Notes: a model not told the origin generated them from the sequence alone. A DNA stretch of 64,000 nt from Siphonodentalium dalli (GCA_032622095.1 CP136066.1:48828911-48892910); one strand, 5' to 3'. Positions 1 to 13,600 are shown, numbered from the stretch's first letter. Numbers and translations: made by a program.

Positions 1-346
1 CCTCTGGGAACCTCATTCTGCTTAGGCCTCAACTGCTACGAGAGACCCAGGATCAGATTGAAGTTCCCTAGTTGAAGTTGGTGATGTTCACCCATTATTT
101 GTCGCCTCAATTATGCATTTTGTCTTCTGCAAATTAGGGGATATAGAAATTGAACAGAAGGGAAAAAAGTAATTAAAAACAATGTTTATTTCAGACTATA
201 AATACTTTCTAGAAGATGAGGCCTAAGAATAATGAGGTCCCCAGAGGGTGAATTTGGTGATGCTAGCCTGCTGTGTGGGATAGCGTCACACATTCTCCCT
301 TTGGGGACCTCATTCTGCAAATGACAGAAGCACTATTTGCAGGCTT
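1..346. mobile_element. Palindromic hAT-like MITE (GAATGAGGTCC family), partial
   Basis: The window begins inside a copy. It ends with the hairpin GAATGAGGTCC to TGCTAGCC and back, then GCAAATGACAGAAGCACTAT and GCAGGCTTG. Internal sequence (GATCAGATTGAAGTTCC, TTAGGGGATATAGAAA) matches the long copies at 37.3 and 62.3 kb. Confidence 0.7.
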
Positions 347-713
347 GAAGATGGTGAAATAAGCTTTTCAATGATGAAGAAAACAATTTCAGATATTCAA
401 ATGTCCAGCCCCTTAAATTTTTTAATTTATATATCATTTACACATGTTTATCATCACTCGGCACCACAATTGTACAGAATGTACATGAGTCATTGTACAT
501 TTCAACCCTCATGGTGGCCCACACTGATAGAAGTACAGTACATTCTTCCGAGTGGTGTCTGCTCCCATCTGTGGGGCTCCCAGTGGGTGGTGATTTAGTC
601 TGTACATGAACCATTGTACATTTCTACCCTCACCATTTATATTTATATTCTTGTAAAATTTTATGTACAGAAATAAATTTTAATAAGTCATTTCTCTCAT
701 ATTTTTCTGTTCA
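347..713. other. Unassigned sequence, 0.37 kb
   Basis: No gene or repeat was recognised. It contains two similar lines around GTACATGAGTCATTGTACATTT (490 and 602), a short local duplication of about 110 bp. Confidence 0.4.
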
Positions 714-717
714 TTAA

Positions 718-801
718 CCCATCTATGACTGGAGCTTCCTGAATTTTTGCGAAAACCCTGTGCCAATGCATTCTCTTATTAGAGAGCCTCGCATGAAAGG
801 G
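718..801. mobile_element. Short TTAA-flanked MITE (CATGACTGGAGC subfamily), deleted
   Basis: TTAACCCATCTATGACTGG at the left and GCATGAAAGGGTTAA at the right, with most of the centre lost. It keeps GTGCCAATGCATTCTC, shared with the longer TTAA-flanked elements. Confidence 0.6.
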
Positions 802-1086
802 TTAACCCAGATTGTCCGTGGTGAGTTAGTTAGTGAAATGGGGGACCGACCAGAAAAAAAAGTGTTAATACTGAGAGATAGGACTGGGTCCAGATACTAC
901 GTTTTGAGATTTTTGCAATTGTGGACCAGGAGTCAGTCTATTCAAGAGGAGATATTGTGTAAGCGCCAATAAACTGACGGATCATCACAATAATGACAGA
1001 CAACAGCTCAGATAGCAATGAGTATTCACTAAGCACAAATTGAGATAGTTGTGGCCAATTTCAAATCGACTGGGGCTTGCCCAATT

Positions 1087-1450
1087 AAACCAGCCGCCCG
1101 ATTCATACTAGTAGTAACCATAGTAACAGCCGCCCGATCCATAGTAACCTGCAGCCTGATTCATAGTAACCAGCCGCCCGATTCATAGTAACCTGCAGTC
1201 CGATTCATAGTAACCAGCTGCCCGATTCATAGTAATCAGCAGTCCGATTCATAGTAACCAGCTGCCCGATTCATAGTAATCAGCAGCCCGATTCATAGTA
1301 ACCTGCAGTCCGATTCATAGTAACCAGCTGCCCGATTCATAGTAATCAGCAGCCGATTCATATTAACCAGCCGCCCGATTCATATTAACCAGCCGCCCGA
1401 TTCATAGTAACTGCGCCCGATTCATAGTAACCTGCTGCCAGATTCATAGC
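1087..1450. repeat. ~22-bp minisatellite downstream of MRPL9
   Basis: About 16 imperfect copies of CAGCCGCCCGATTCATAGTAAC with variants CCTGCAGTCCG and AGCTGCCCG. It begins about 80 bp past the MRPL9 stop codon. Confidence 0.9.
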
Positions 1451-1530
1451 AAATTAACCCTTTTTAGCAATACTATGGAGGTTACAAATCACCAGTTTTC
1501 CTGTTATGAAGAAAAAATAACTAGAATGCT

Positions 1531-1650
1531 TTATTTTGTTTTATTTTCATATGTCCATATTGGTTCAAACTCGATATCTTCATTCTTTGTTGGGTCTCGA
1601 TAAATTGGATAAATTCTGGCGTTAATGTTCACATTCTCAGCTTTGTTGAT
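1531..1650 (-). CDS. MRPL9: MRPL9 exon 6 (terminal exon, stop codon)
   Basis: After acceptor TTTTTTTTACAG the exon reads INKAENVNINARIYPIYRD and ends with WTYENKTK and a TAA stop at 1533-1531. Its 120 nt are phase 0, joining exon 5 as FTVM-INKAEN, the position of the VTVNGLDTVRVP strand in human MRPL9. An AATAAA hexamer (minus strand 1535-1530) overlaps the stop codon, which would allow a very short 3' UTR. Confidence 0.72.
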   Translation of the reverse strand: MNKAENVNINARIYPIYRDPTKNEDIEFEPIWTYENKTK

Positions 1651-4600
1651 CTGTAAAAAAAATTAAATTTTTTTTAAACTCATTGAATGTAAAAAGATTT
1701 ATCTCCGTCTCAACTTTTATATGAGGTGGCCTATAAAATTCAAGCCTATTACAGTTATGCTCTTAAGTAATCGACTTCTTAACCACAGCAGAATTATGGG
1801 TAACTTTTCAGGATTTAGTCGGAAATATGGCTTGTTGCCATTCATCAGAAAGCTCTCGGCGAGAGCTTTCCGATGAATGGCAACAAGCCATAATTCTGAC
1901 TAAATCCTGAAAAGTTACCCATAATTCTGCTGTGGTTAAGGGGTCGATTACTTAGGGCATTACTGTATATCATAACATACATATCATTATTGGAGAATAA
2001 TAATGATAACACTTATCATTGCCATGAAGCAGCGTCAGAGTTTATTGTAGAGCTGAAACGGTTGACCCATTCTTCTAACCGGTTAACAATCGGGGTTAAC
2101 CGGATTTCAACCGGTTAACCGCTAAATATCTAGCGGACTTCTCTCACACTAATTATGTTGACATTATGCCATGCTCCAGGGACAAACCTAGGTGAGAAGT
2201 AGTAGCTGAAATAAAGACCTTATTCACGGCATTTAACGATATTCAAAAACACGCATTCCTTGTTCTTTTGCTGGCTCTCGTGATGGGGAATGAGCAAGTG
2301 AAATTTGTGAATGGCAGGAGAGATCGCTTATTTGCCGTGATCAACATATGTTTGGGCATTTGTAAAACGAGTAAAATAGTATGGGTATTGGTAAAACGAG
2401 TAACAAAACTATATATTAAAGATCTGTAATATATCATTATCATCATTGGTATATCCTCCAATGCATTATATATAAAGACAAGAAAGTAATAACTAGAGAA
2501 CAAAAAGGAAGGTCAGTTAGGTCAGACTCGCAGTCCTATTCAGTATTCGAGCTATTCGTCGGTATCATGATAGCGGACACAAGTGTTGGGAGGTTATATA
2601 ATTTACGTTTCGGTTTCGGTTTCGGTTTTAATATGCAATCACTTAACATATAGCAATTACTGCCAAATTGAGTGTTAATTAGTCCCACAGGCACAACCAG
2701 TTACAGAGTAGCATGGAGCATCAATTTCCTTGATAAAAGGGAAGATTATTGAAGAAGTTTTGTGTTGCTTCAACTACGATGTCTGTTTGAGTCACTCAAT
2801 TGAATTGATCATATTAAATCACAACACGGAGGAAGAACGGGAAGAGTGAAGACATTGTGCAGCTGATCTCAATCTTCAAACTTTGTCGACTTACATAGTT
2901 TTTATAAACCCCACTGTAAAACAGTTTTATATATAGTATGTCGTGGTGTGGTTCCAATTTGAATCCATGTTGCTTCGTGCAGTATTAACTATTAAGTTAC
3001 GAAAGCACGCATTGCCACACAACGTCACTTTTACGTTGTCACTTCCTTGTGTGATTCAGAATTGATACACTGTGACTGCACACGTGCTTTTGTCGGAAGA
3101 AAACTTCAAAAGGTCGGAATTGATTGAAGGTCGCCGACACTTCCAGGCAGTTCGAGAATTGCTACTAAGTATCTGATACTACCGCGTGTACCAATTAATG
3201 CTTGCATTGCACTCTACTATCGGTGACACGGGATTTAGTATTAGTTTTGCATCATTTAACCTAATATTTTGAGGATTATTCACGTTCACATTCAACTGAC
3301 AACGGGATGCGGTTACGTCCGGTTCATTTTTTTCTAACCGGTTATGTCGCTAACCGGATGCTAACCGGTTAACCGTCTAACCGTTTCAGCTCTAGTTTAT
3401 TGGTATACATCATGCTTACAAGTTATGGGACGGGAACGTGTTCACATACAGGTTTATTACATCATACTTTATCTGTGTCGTGGTCACGAAAAACCTCTTG
3501 TGGGGGGGGGGGGGATGATGGAAAATTGCTTTCCGAAACCAACATCTCTAACGCAACTCAAATGTTCGGAAATTCATTCTAATTGATCAATTGTGCAACA
3601 CAAACCTATGCATGCACTATATAATATACAAATATAAATTAACAGATATAAAATATTCAGATGCACTACGATCGTGATCGAATGACACTTTATATGCGTT
3701 TACTATAAATGACAATAAAGCTATTTCTTCACAAATAAGGTGCGAAACGCACATTTCAAAGTTGCAATTAACTTATATTAATGATTATTCAACAAAAATA
3801 AGATTCATGCCAATTTTCTATAATCTGCATGATGTACTTGCATTATATAAATATCTGTTTCTCAGTTATATTTTCAACAAAAGCATATCATTCCATTATT
3901 TAAACGTCAATCCATAAGATTACTCAAATGTTTGAAACAAACATTTGGAGCTGACTTGGTCAACAAGACGCTTCAGCTCAAGCCTTGAAATAGTGTGTCT
4001 GTCATTTGCAGAATGATGTCCCCAGAGGGTGAATTTAGTGATGCTACCCCGCATAGTGGGCTAGCATCACCAAATTCACCCTCTGGGGGACCTCATTCTG
4101 CTTACACCTCAGCAGAATGAGGTTCCCAGAGGGTGAATTTGGTGATGCTAGCCCGCTATGCGGGGTAGCATCACTAAATTCACCCTCTGGGAACCTCATC
4201 CTGCAAATGACAGACACACTATTTCAAGGCTTGCATCAGCTAGTTCTATATATATCAGAAAGAGTGACATCTTACTTAGTGACAACCTGATTTTAAAATT
4301 ACATGAATAATTTTCATGTTGCACCTTATTGGAAAACATTCAACAACAATTTTCTTTCGAGCTCCATTCTCCAGAGATTCAATAGAATCTTTTCTTTGGT
4401 TTCCATATCATAACTGAATTTGATGTGCCATGACTAGTTCCCTTACCATAACTGTGAATTTGATGTCTTGGTGTGTCGTGACTGGTTCCTCGGGTAGCTG
4501 TATGCAGTCCTCGGACATCTCCACACCGAGCAGCCTGAATGCCACTCGTATGTGTGACTTATTCAACTCCCAGAGATTATCACCGCTCATCGGGATTCGC

Positions 4601-7600
4601 AGCCACATCTCTGTCATCTGTCGGACAGTCTACAGTGAAAAGTTTAAAAATGAGTTTTAACCCTTTACCCAACAAACCGGCCAAAACCGCCCAAATAAAG
4701 CTTCAACAGCCTAAAATATCTTCGGTCTGTCTCAATAGAACCATACAAATATGGATATCATTGGAACCGGCTCCTTGACCACATTGTGATAGTTACAGTT
4801 ATGCCCTGTGCCAATGCATTCTCTTATATATGTGAGTCGACCATAGGTCGCCTCGCATATATAAGAGAATGCATTGGCCTAAAAAAAATCTTTTTTTAAC
4901 ACTTTTTACCATTTTTTCTTACATTCTTTAACAATTTTCTAATTTTTAATGTGTTAAGCCAATGCATTCTCTTATATATGCGAGGCGACCTATGGTCGAC
5001 TCGCATATATAAGAGAATGCATTGGCACAGGGCCGTTCTGTTGGGTAAAGGGTTAATTGATTGGCAATCTCTACCGGAGCGTCTAGTCATACTTCCTCTT
5101 CCCACTCTGTCACCGGCTGGGTACTGGTCTGCAGTTTTCTATGTTTTGTGGGAGTTTCTTAGCCAAAATGGCGAAACTGCTCGCCCCAAAGTGAAATTTC
5201 CTATGTGCTTTGGGAACAATTCTCTCAGTATGGACAGAACAAAGATTTAAGGTGGTAGTTATTTTGACGATTTTCGTATGCAACTCAGTGAAATGGCAGT
5301 GAATTAGAACGCTTGTGTTTGACTTGACAGATGTTGTCCATGTGCTGTTAGATATTTGTATTGATAAAATAATCAGAAAACCAAACTACACACCTTTGCA
5401 AGAAATAGTTCTTCGGTTCTAATGGGAATTTCCAAACATAATGTCAATCTCTACCAGAGCGCACCAGTCATGCTTCCTTTCTGACTCTGTAACCGGCTGG
5501 GTACTAGTCTGTGTTTCTATATCTAGCATGGGATTTTCCAGCAAAAATGGCGAAACCTGATCGCTCCAAAGTCAAATTTTCTATGTGCTTTGAGAACAAT
5601 TCCCACACTAAAACGTAATGACAGAATGGAAAATCAGAGTGGTAGTTTTGTTGACGATTTCCACAAGCTGCTCATCAAATTTGCACCAAATTAGAACTCT
5701 TGTGTTTGACTTGCTGTTCGAGTTGTGACAATGTCGTACACATACGTTTATACTTTTGTGTTGATAAAATAATCGGAGAACTGAATCACACGGTTTCGAA
5801 ATATAGTTCTTCGGTTTTAGTGGGACTTTTCAAACATAAGGTCCAAAATTTATACAAATTTTATTCGATATTTTGTGTGCTTAACAAGGGCAGCATGTTG
5901 CTCTGTTCGCTTAGTATATATTTTAATATCGCGGAAGTCCACCAAATATGGGTGAAATGTCGCCGGTAGCAGTGGTCTTCCGTGTCATCAAGGGAGGTAA
6001 ACCCTGCATGGAGTTTGACATAATGTATGAAACTGTGTTGGATATTTTACTATTTGTGTGCATGATAAAGGGCAACGTGGCTCTGTTTGCTTAGTATATA
6101 TAGAGGATCTACAACAAGTCCCCCAGTTTATAGCGGAATTTACAAAATGAGTACACTAAATTAGGTCTGGACCGAGCCTTTGGTCATATTAAATAATTGA
6201 TATCTGTGTATAATGACTACTTTAATACTGACACCCAAGCTTACGACCACTTTATATATCAAAAGAAAGGAAATTTCATGACCAATAAGACACATTGAAC
6301 TATTTTGGGACTGAAATGATCAATTTTGAGAATCTATGAGGAATATGACAAACTAGGGGATTGCCCGTCAAAACTGATGGGTCTATATAGAGTTTCGTGG
6401 ATGCAAGCAGCATAACTCTATCTTATATCGATCATGAACTTTATTTTCCCCAGGGGCCTGGGCATTACGGGCCATGATAATGGGCTTTAACAGATAGTTA
6501 CTCACCATTCAGGGACCTGGGCATCACGGGCCATGAGAATGGGCTTTAACAGATAGTTACTCACCATTCTAGCGTATTTTGAGAGAGGTGATTTGTCTTC
6601 TCCCTGTTTAAAAATGGAGAAACAAGTAATAGAACAAGGATAAATATCCAGAAATGTTATGTACATGTATAATGATAGAACAATGGAACATGGATGCACA
6701 TTCAGGGATGATGTACATGTAATTACAGTAGGTACACTCGTCATGATTTAGAAAATTAACCCTTCCATGACTGGAGCTTCCTGAAATTTTGTGAAGACCC
6801 TATGCCAATGCATTCTCTTTTATATGGATGTCTCCAATAGGGAGCCTCGCATATATAATAGAATACATTGGCCCAACAATATTAACCTTGACCTTGTAAG
6901 CCAATGCATTCTATTATATATATGAGGCTCCCTATGGGAGACTAGCATATGTAAGAAAATGCACTGGCATAGGATCTTTAAAACTGCACCAGCGCAGCTC
7001 CCATCATGAAAGGGTTAATGTAGGTATAACTCAGAAAATAAAATGACTTATAATATCATAGAAAATTTGTCACATGAAATCAATATTTTTATTCCTTCTA
7101 TCCATGAGCACTGGCAGAATTTAAATCATTATGGCAATCACAATATTATGCTGGTCATCGTATAAACTGTGCTTCAGGCAAATATGGGTTGTGACTACAG
7201 TTGCGTTTTGCTTTGCGGGACATTTTTTTTATTAATTGTTTTTCTTCGGGCACAACTCCGGATCCACAAGGTGATTGATGAACCCAGAATTAACAAAATG
7301 TCAACAATTGGATGAAAAAGACTCCATAGAGTGATGAATTGTTCAAAGCATTGTGAGAATGACCTTCCATATTATAATTGTGTGTGTTTCTGCTCAACAT
7401 ATACCAGAATGTCTTCCAGTGGTTGATATAACTTATAAATTGACAATTTTTAACTAACTTATAGACAGCCCTGGAATGGAAAACTTCAATTGTTATAGCC
7501 CCAGGTATGGTTTACTGACACCACAGTGATGATTTACGTGCCCGCAGAAGTTTATATGATGACCAGCTAGTCAACTTACTATCCCATCTTACTTTATCTT

Positions 7601-10600
7601 TTATGTCACAGTATGAAATAGCTGCTCTATGTTTTCGGAATGAATACACTATATTTGAGAATGTTGAATTTGAGAAGTACACCTTTTAATTCACAGATCT
7701 TAACAAAATAAGTGTTTTTTCTAGGCTATAAATCAATGTAATAAAATAGTTCAAACACAATGCAAGATTTTAATGATGTTTTATGTTAAAAGCCATCAAG
7801 GTGTCAGCAATGTGAATAGAATGTTATTGAAACTTCACCTATAAAATAACTGAATGATGCTGTACCAGTATAAATATATCACCTATAAAATAACTGAATG
7901 ATGCTGTACCAGTATAAATATATCACATAAAACATATCTCATTCTTGAGGTGTACAAATTTTACTCCATATAGTGAACGTCACAACATTTATGAAAAGTG
8001 CTATAACTAATATTTTCTGTTGTTTTTACTAATGATAAAATAATAAATGGCAACTTGTGTGCAGCCATTGCTGTTTCATAATTTAATGAGAAATACGCAG
8101 CCGCACGGTAATTGATCGTAATCAGCGTTATCTGTGTTTTTAGAGTTGTTCGTTACTGAACACGTAAACATGCCTTTATACTGTTACACGTATTTACAAA
8201 CAATGTTTTCAACACTTGCAATTTTGCAAACACTTGCGGAAATATTCTTATGAAGATAAACTCTCTATCCTTAGACTAATGTCCCTTAAGTACAGGCGAT
8301 TACGTGGCGACCTAATAGCGGTACTGCGGTATACAAAATAAAGAGGGAGCATTACAACATCAAACAAGAAACGCTATTCGCTGATGCAACATATGCACTG
8401 ACTAGAGGCCATTCGTGTGAAATGATGATCAAACACTGCAATAAAGATGTCAGAAAATACTTTTTTAACCCTTTACCCAACAGAAGGGCCCTGTGCCAAT
8501 GCATTCTCTTATATATGCGAGTCGACCATAGGTCGCCTCGCATATATAAGAGAATGCATTGGCTTAAAGGGGTACTGTACACGGGGATAGACAATTTTTG
8601 TTATTTACTCCCATTGAAATAACTTTCAAGTTAGATTGTGTTCGTGTTATATGAGTTTCGTGTAAACCTAATTTAGCGAAGAAAATATTGATCTTGGAAA
8701 CAAAAATATTACGATTTCAAACTACGCGCCATGTTTTTGACCTTCACCGGAGAAGACTCATGTCGCAGGAAGAACCGGAAGTTCATTGTTCAATTGATGC
8801 ATCCAATCTCTTCCATCGAACAATCTCACTCCGTATAAAATTATTGACGCTTCAGGACTCTTGTTTCTTTCTCCTTTTTTCCGATTCGGTTATAGCAGGC
8901 CTTTATTTTGCAGGTAACATGTTATGTGTGCAACTCAATAATGTTCGCGAACGGCCGTCGATAAAAGACACGCAACAGATACTATTTCAAGAACGGTAAC
9001 TCGTACTGGCATAATTCTCCATTTTATGACTCCAGCCATAAATGAATTTATATTAAATAATTCAATTTTACTTTTGTGATAGCCTGTTAACCGGAACGTT
9101 TTCAGTAGACATCGTCGACTCAAATTAGTTATTTAAAAATATAATATTGATATTAGATCGTTATTGTCACCGGGAATTTATTGAAATTGGGGTACAGTAC
9201 CCCTTTAACACATTAAAAATTATAAAATTGTTAAAGAATGTAAGAAAAAATGGTAAAAAGTGTTAAAAAAAGATTATTTTTAGGCCAATGCATTCTCTTA
9301 TATATGCGAGGCGACCTATGGTCGACTCGCATATATAAGAGAATGCATTGGCACAGGGCATAACTGTAACTATCACAATGTGGTCAAGGAGCCGGTTCCA
9401 ATGATATCCATATTTGTATGGTTCTATTGAGACAGACCGAAGATATTTTAGGCTGTTGAAGCTTTATTTGGCCGGTTTTGGCCGGTTTATTGGGTAAAGG
9501 GTTAAACAGATAATTCGACCAATCTGGGATAGGATACCAAATGCAGTCGTTAGTGCTGAAACTTTAACCCAGTTCAAGAAATTGTTTGACTACCACTATA
9601 TTGATATACAGTATCAAACAGACTTCCCATAATATGTTATTTTTATGTAATTTTTAAATGCGTAAGCACCGGAACTAAGAGTCGGTCAGACTCGTTTCCG
9701 TGAAATATGTGACCCGCCATATCAAATCCAGTCGTAAGTCGGGATTTTATTACCCTGTGCCAATGCATTTTCTTATATATGCGAGTCGACCATAGGTCGC
9801 CTTGCATATATAAGAGAATGCATTGGCCTAACAATTTTTTACAATTTTAATAATTTGTTCTTGTATTCTTTAACAATTTTATAATTTCACCCATACAGAG
9901 CCCCAGACAAACATGAGCAGACGAAACTCTTCTATATGCTTCTATATATGTGTGGGGCTCCCTGCAGGGTAATGGATGTTTTTTATTTTATGTCCTAAAA
10001 ATTGTAAGAAATATTTAATTAAAAAACATGATAAAAAATTGTTAGGCCAATGCATTCTCTTATATATGTCGACTCGCATATATAAGAGAATGCATTGGCA
10101 CAGGGTAAAAAAATCCTGACTTACAACTGGATTTGATATGGCGGGGCACATATATGATATGATATCGTCACTGGAGGATTATTCATAATGAAAATAAGAA
10201 CAAATTCTTTCTATTTTTCGACGTTCTTGGTAACAATGGTTTAACCCTTTCAGTGCCAGGGGGCCGATCTCATTGGCCCTAATTTACGGTCTGTAAAATC
10301 GGCCCTAAAAAATATAAAAAAAATAAAAAAAAATGTCTGTTAAAGAATATAATAAAAAATGATTAAAATTGTAAAAAATAATGAAAAAATGTTAGGCCAA
10401 TGCATTCTCTTATATATGCGAGGCGACCTATATCTGCGAGTCGACCTATATAAGAGAATGCATTGGCAGAGGGTATATGGGTTGATACAAAAATCGGACT
10501 TGGCACTCAAAGGTTTAACAAACTTGGTAAGAATTTTCAGCTGGTACCCATCGCCTTCTGTAGCTTTAAAATTATTTTTAAAAAGATGCATTTGATTTTA

Positions 10601-13600
10601 TGATTGCAAAATAGAGTATGATAATGATAATACAATGTACTGATAACCTTCAAAATTAGGCGATTTTATCTGACAATTTTCTAAAAACCTACATCTTTTT
10701 TGGTGTATTCTTTGAGATTCTCTGGTGAAGCATAAATAGCTTTCCCGCCAGGAAACAAGTCCCATCGAAACTGTCTCCGTGGCACTGTCACAACTTCACC
10801 TTTATCACCAATACCTAGAATCGAAAAAACAGTGTAAAAACGATGTGACATGATCTTCCATCTGATTTTGTAAGGACATGACTGATATTTTACATATAGT
10901 GGTACCATCTACATATTCTGTATCTAAGATATTACTGATATTTAACCATTCCATGACTGGAGCTTCCTGAAATTTTTGCGAAAACGCTGTGCAAATACAT
11001 TGTCTTATATATATATATATATGCATATATATGATTATAAAAGAGAATACATTGGCCTAAAAATATTTACCCGGACTTGTAAGTGATAGCATTCTCATAT
11101 ATATGTGAGTCTCCCATAGTGAATCTCCAATATAAGAGAATGCACTGGCACAGGATCTTCAATGCTGCACAAGCCGAGCTCCCATCATGAAAGGGTGAAC
11201 ACATACCATCTAGATACAGAAATGCCCTAAATGATCGACTCCTTAATCACAGCAGAATTATGGGTAATTTTTCAGGATTTATTCGGAAAAATGGCTTGTT
11301 GCCATTCATCGGAAAGCTCTCACTGAGAACTTTCCAATAAATGGAAACAAGCCATATTTCTGACTAAATCCTGAAAAATTACCCACAGTTAAGGAGTTGA
11401 TTATGTAGGGCATTACTGTACACTGTGAGCACATGACTAATATTTTACACATACCATCTACATATTCTGTGAGCATATGACTAATATTTGACACATACCA
11501 TCTACATATTCTGTAAGCACATGACTAATATTTGACACATACCATCTACATATTCTGTGAGGATACAGGTGATATCTGGCAGTGGTTTACTGTGTTCATC
11601 CTCTAACTTCTCATAAACCTCGTATTTCTCAGGAAACTCAACTGGAAGTCTCTGATCAACTCTAACTGGTGGATATTCATACAATCTCTTCACGCGATGG
11701 ATGCACTAGAAATGGAAGAGAAATTCAAATCACATCCATTTACTCAGGCCTGAAAATACGGTGCCGGACATTTGCAGAATGAGGTCCCCAGTGGGTGAAT
11801 TTAGTGATGCTATCCTCTGGGAACCTCATTCTGCAATGCCTCATCTGCTATGGGAGACCTAAACACATTTAAGATCCCAGATGGTGAACACCTCGATTAT
11901 GCATTGTGTAGTCTGCCAATTTGAGGATACAGAAAAACTAAACTGAAAAAGAAACTTGTTTTCTAAAGAAACTAAACAAATTTGTTAATGTGACAATAAA
12001 GAAAATTTCCAAAGATGAGGCCTGAGCAGAATCAGATCACAATAGGGTGAATTTAGAGATGCTAGCCCGCTGTGAGGGGTACTGTTACTAAATTCACCCT
12101 ATGGGGACCTCATTCTGCAAATTTCCAGCACCATATTTTGAGGCCTGATCAATGATCTCAGAATTGATTTTCAATTCCGTTGTAAAAGTATACAATTTAT
12201 TATACACTCAACGGTGATTTATCAAAAAATCATGGTTAAATAAATTTTGATATCCCCAAGAAAGGGATATAAAAGTGTTCACTTTCACACGGGCTCGCAC
12301 ATGCGACCGATTCACTTGCGTGTACCCATGCATTACCAGAATATTTCAAAATCATCGTGAATCAGTAGAGTTATCGTTTAAGTACTGTTATTATTATAGT
12401 TAATGAAAGTGTCAATGACACTGTAGCTAAACTTGGGGAGGCATTAGTTTTATGCTGAGCTCCCAACTAGAGGCGATCCTAAACATGCCTGTAAATTCTC
12501 AAAACATTACTCCAATAAATGCGTGCTGCAGGGTGTGCCAATGGATTCATATTTGAAATCCAAAATGGCTGCTGGTGGCCAAGTTTTTAACAAATTTCGA
12601 AAAAAATGGCTCCCGTCTAGGTGTCACCCCAAATGTCCATATGAAGTTTGGTGATGATCGGATGAGGGATGCGGCCTGTAGGGTGATCCAAAGGAAACTG
12701 GTGATGGACGCACACATGGACGACAGACGCCAACCCAATATATAAAATCTATTTTATGTAGAAATTTGACACAATTATGGGGGAAATAAATTCAAGAATA
12801 TGGGAACTGTATTAATCTATTCAGCGGATGGTGTAGAGGCAGTGATCAGCTGTTGGCTTTGATACATCGATTGTGAGAACATTTATTGTTGTAAAATGGG
12901 AAATTCATTTGGAAATGCATCATTTTGGGAATAAACCTGCATTCCATAGGCATTACAGTTGAAGAAATGCAGACATTCAACAACAACTAAATGTTGGTAT
13001 CTGGAGAAAATTTATTAATTTAACAAAGGAAAGTCATAAAATGTCTAAATACTGACAGCCCAGATAAAGATAAAAACTGTTAACAAAATTCAGCATAAAA
13101 TTTTATTTTAAACCATAAACTATAATTTGCCATTTGGCAAATGGGTCTCTCCTAAATTATGTCATCAGGACTTTAGATTTGTGTAATTTGGGCACAACAA
13201 AACAAACCATAATTTCAAAATTTAGAAGAAAAAAACTTGAAATTGTTGCATTCATTTCCTGAGAATGACCATTTCCAGGATAATTTTTCATTGATATCAA
13301 TATTAAATATCACATTCAGGGCTTCTATTTCGGCAAGAATTCAAATCTAGATTCTCGTAAATATTCTTGCAAATTACCCTGGATTCTCATGAAAAAGTAT
13401 GTATGGATTCTCGCAAAATCAGATGAAATATAAGCCCTGACATTTCAGTCTTTCTCAGTACTACAGGTATATAAACATAGTGATGCAATGGCAAAATTTC
13501 CATTCTTATTTTTATTTTGGGCAAATTTTTATATTTTTACTTGACTTGAATATGAGGGAATATAAAAGGCTGGTGCCATGTAAGCTCTGGATTAAACCCT

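Larger units (their letters stand above)
10858..11542 (-). repeat. 44-bp tandem array of MRPL9 exon 2 end plus 5' splice site, interrupted by two MITEs
   Basis: On the minus strand the units read ACAGAATATGTAGATG|GTATGTGT followed by AAATATTAGTCATGTGC. Two clean copies (11455-11542) directly follow the exon. A third continues across the TA-flanked MITE at 11217-11418. A fourth is split by the TTAA-flanked MITE at 10946-11195. A fifth, decayed copy is at about 10858-10925, close to exon 3. Removing the MITEs leaves an intron of about five units plus an acceptor region. Confidence 0.88.

Noticed and set aside
1087-1450. CRISPR-like or promoter repeat array
   Set aside because: 22-bp units with no spacers; an ordinary minisatellite.
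8422-8622. Small frames encoding QCILLYMR-, RIYKRMHW- or LIYARR-type peptides, seen at many sites
   Set aside because: They are translations of the GCCAATGCATTCTCTTATAT hairpin arms of MITEs and recur with every copy in several frames.
8688-8999. 103-codon plus-strand frame as a possible gene
   Set aside because: It lies wholly inside the nested TTAA-flanked element and has no transposase or other recognisable motif.
10681-10693. Exon 3 of MRPL9 ending at GTAG|GTTTTT
   Set aside because: It would leave phase 1, incompatible with the phase-0 start of the only good candidate for exon 4, and the donor is weaker than GTAGGT.
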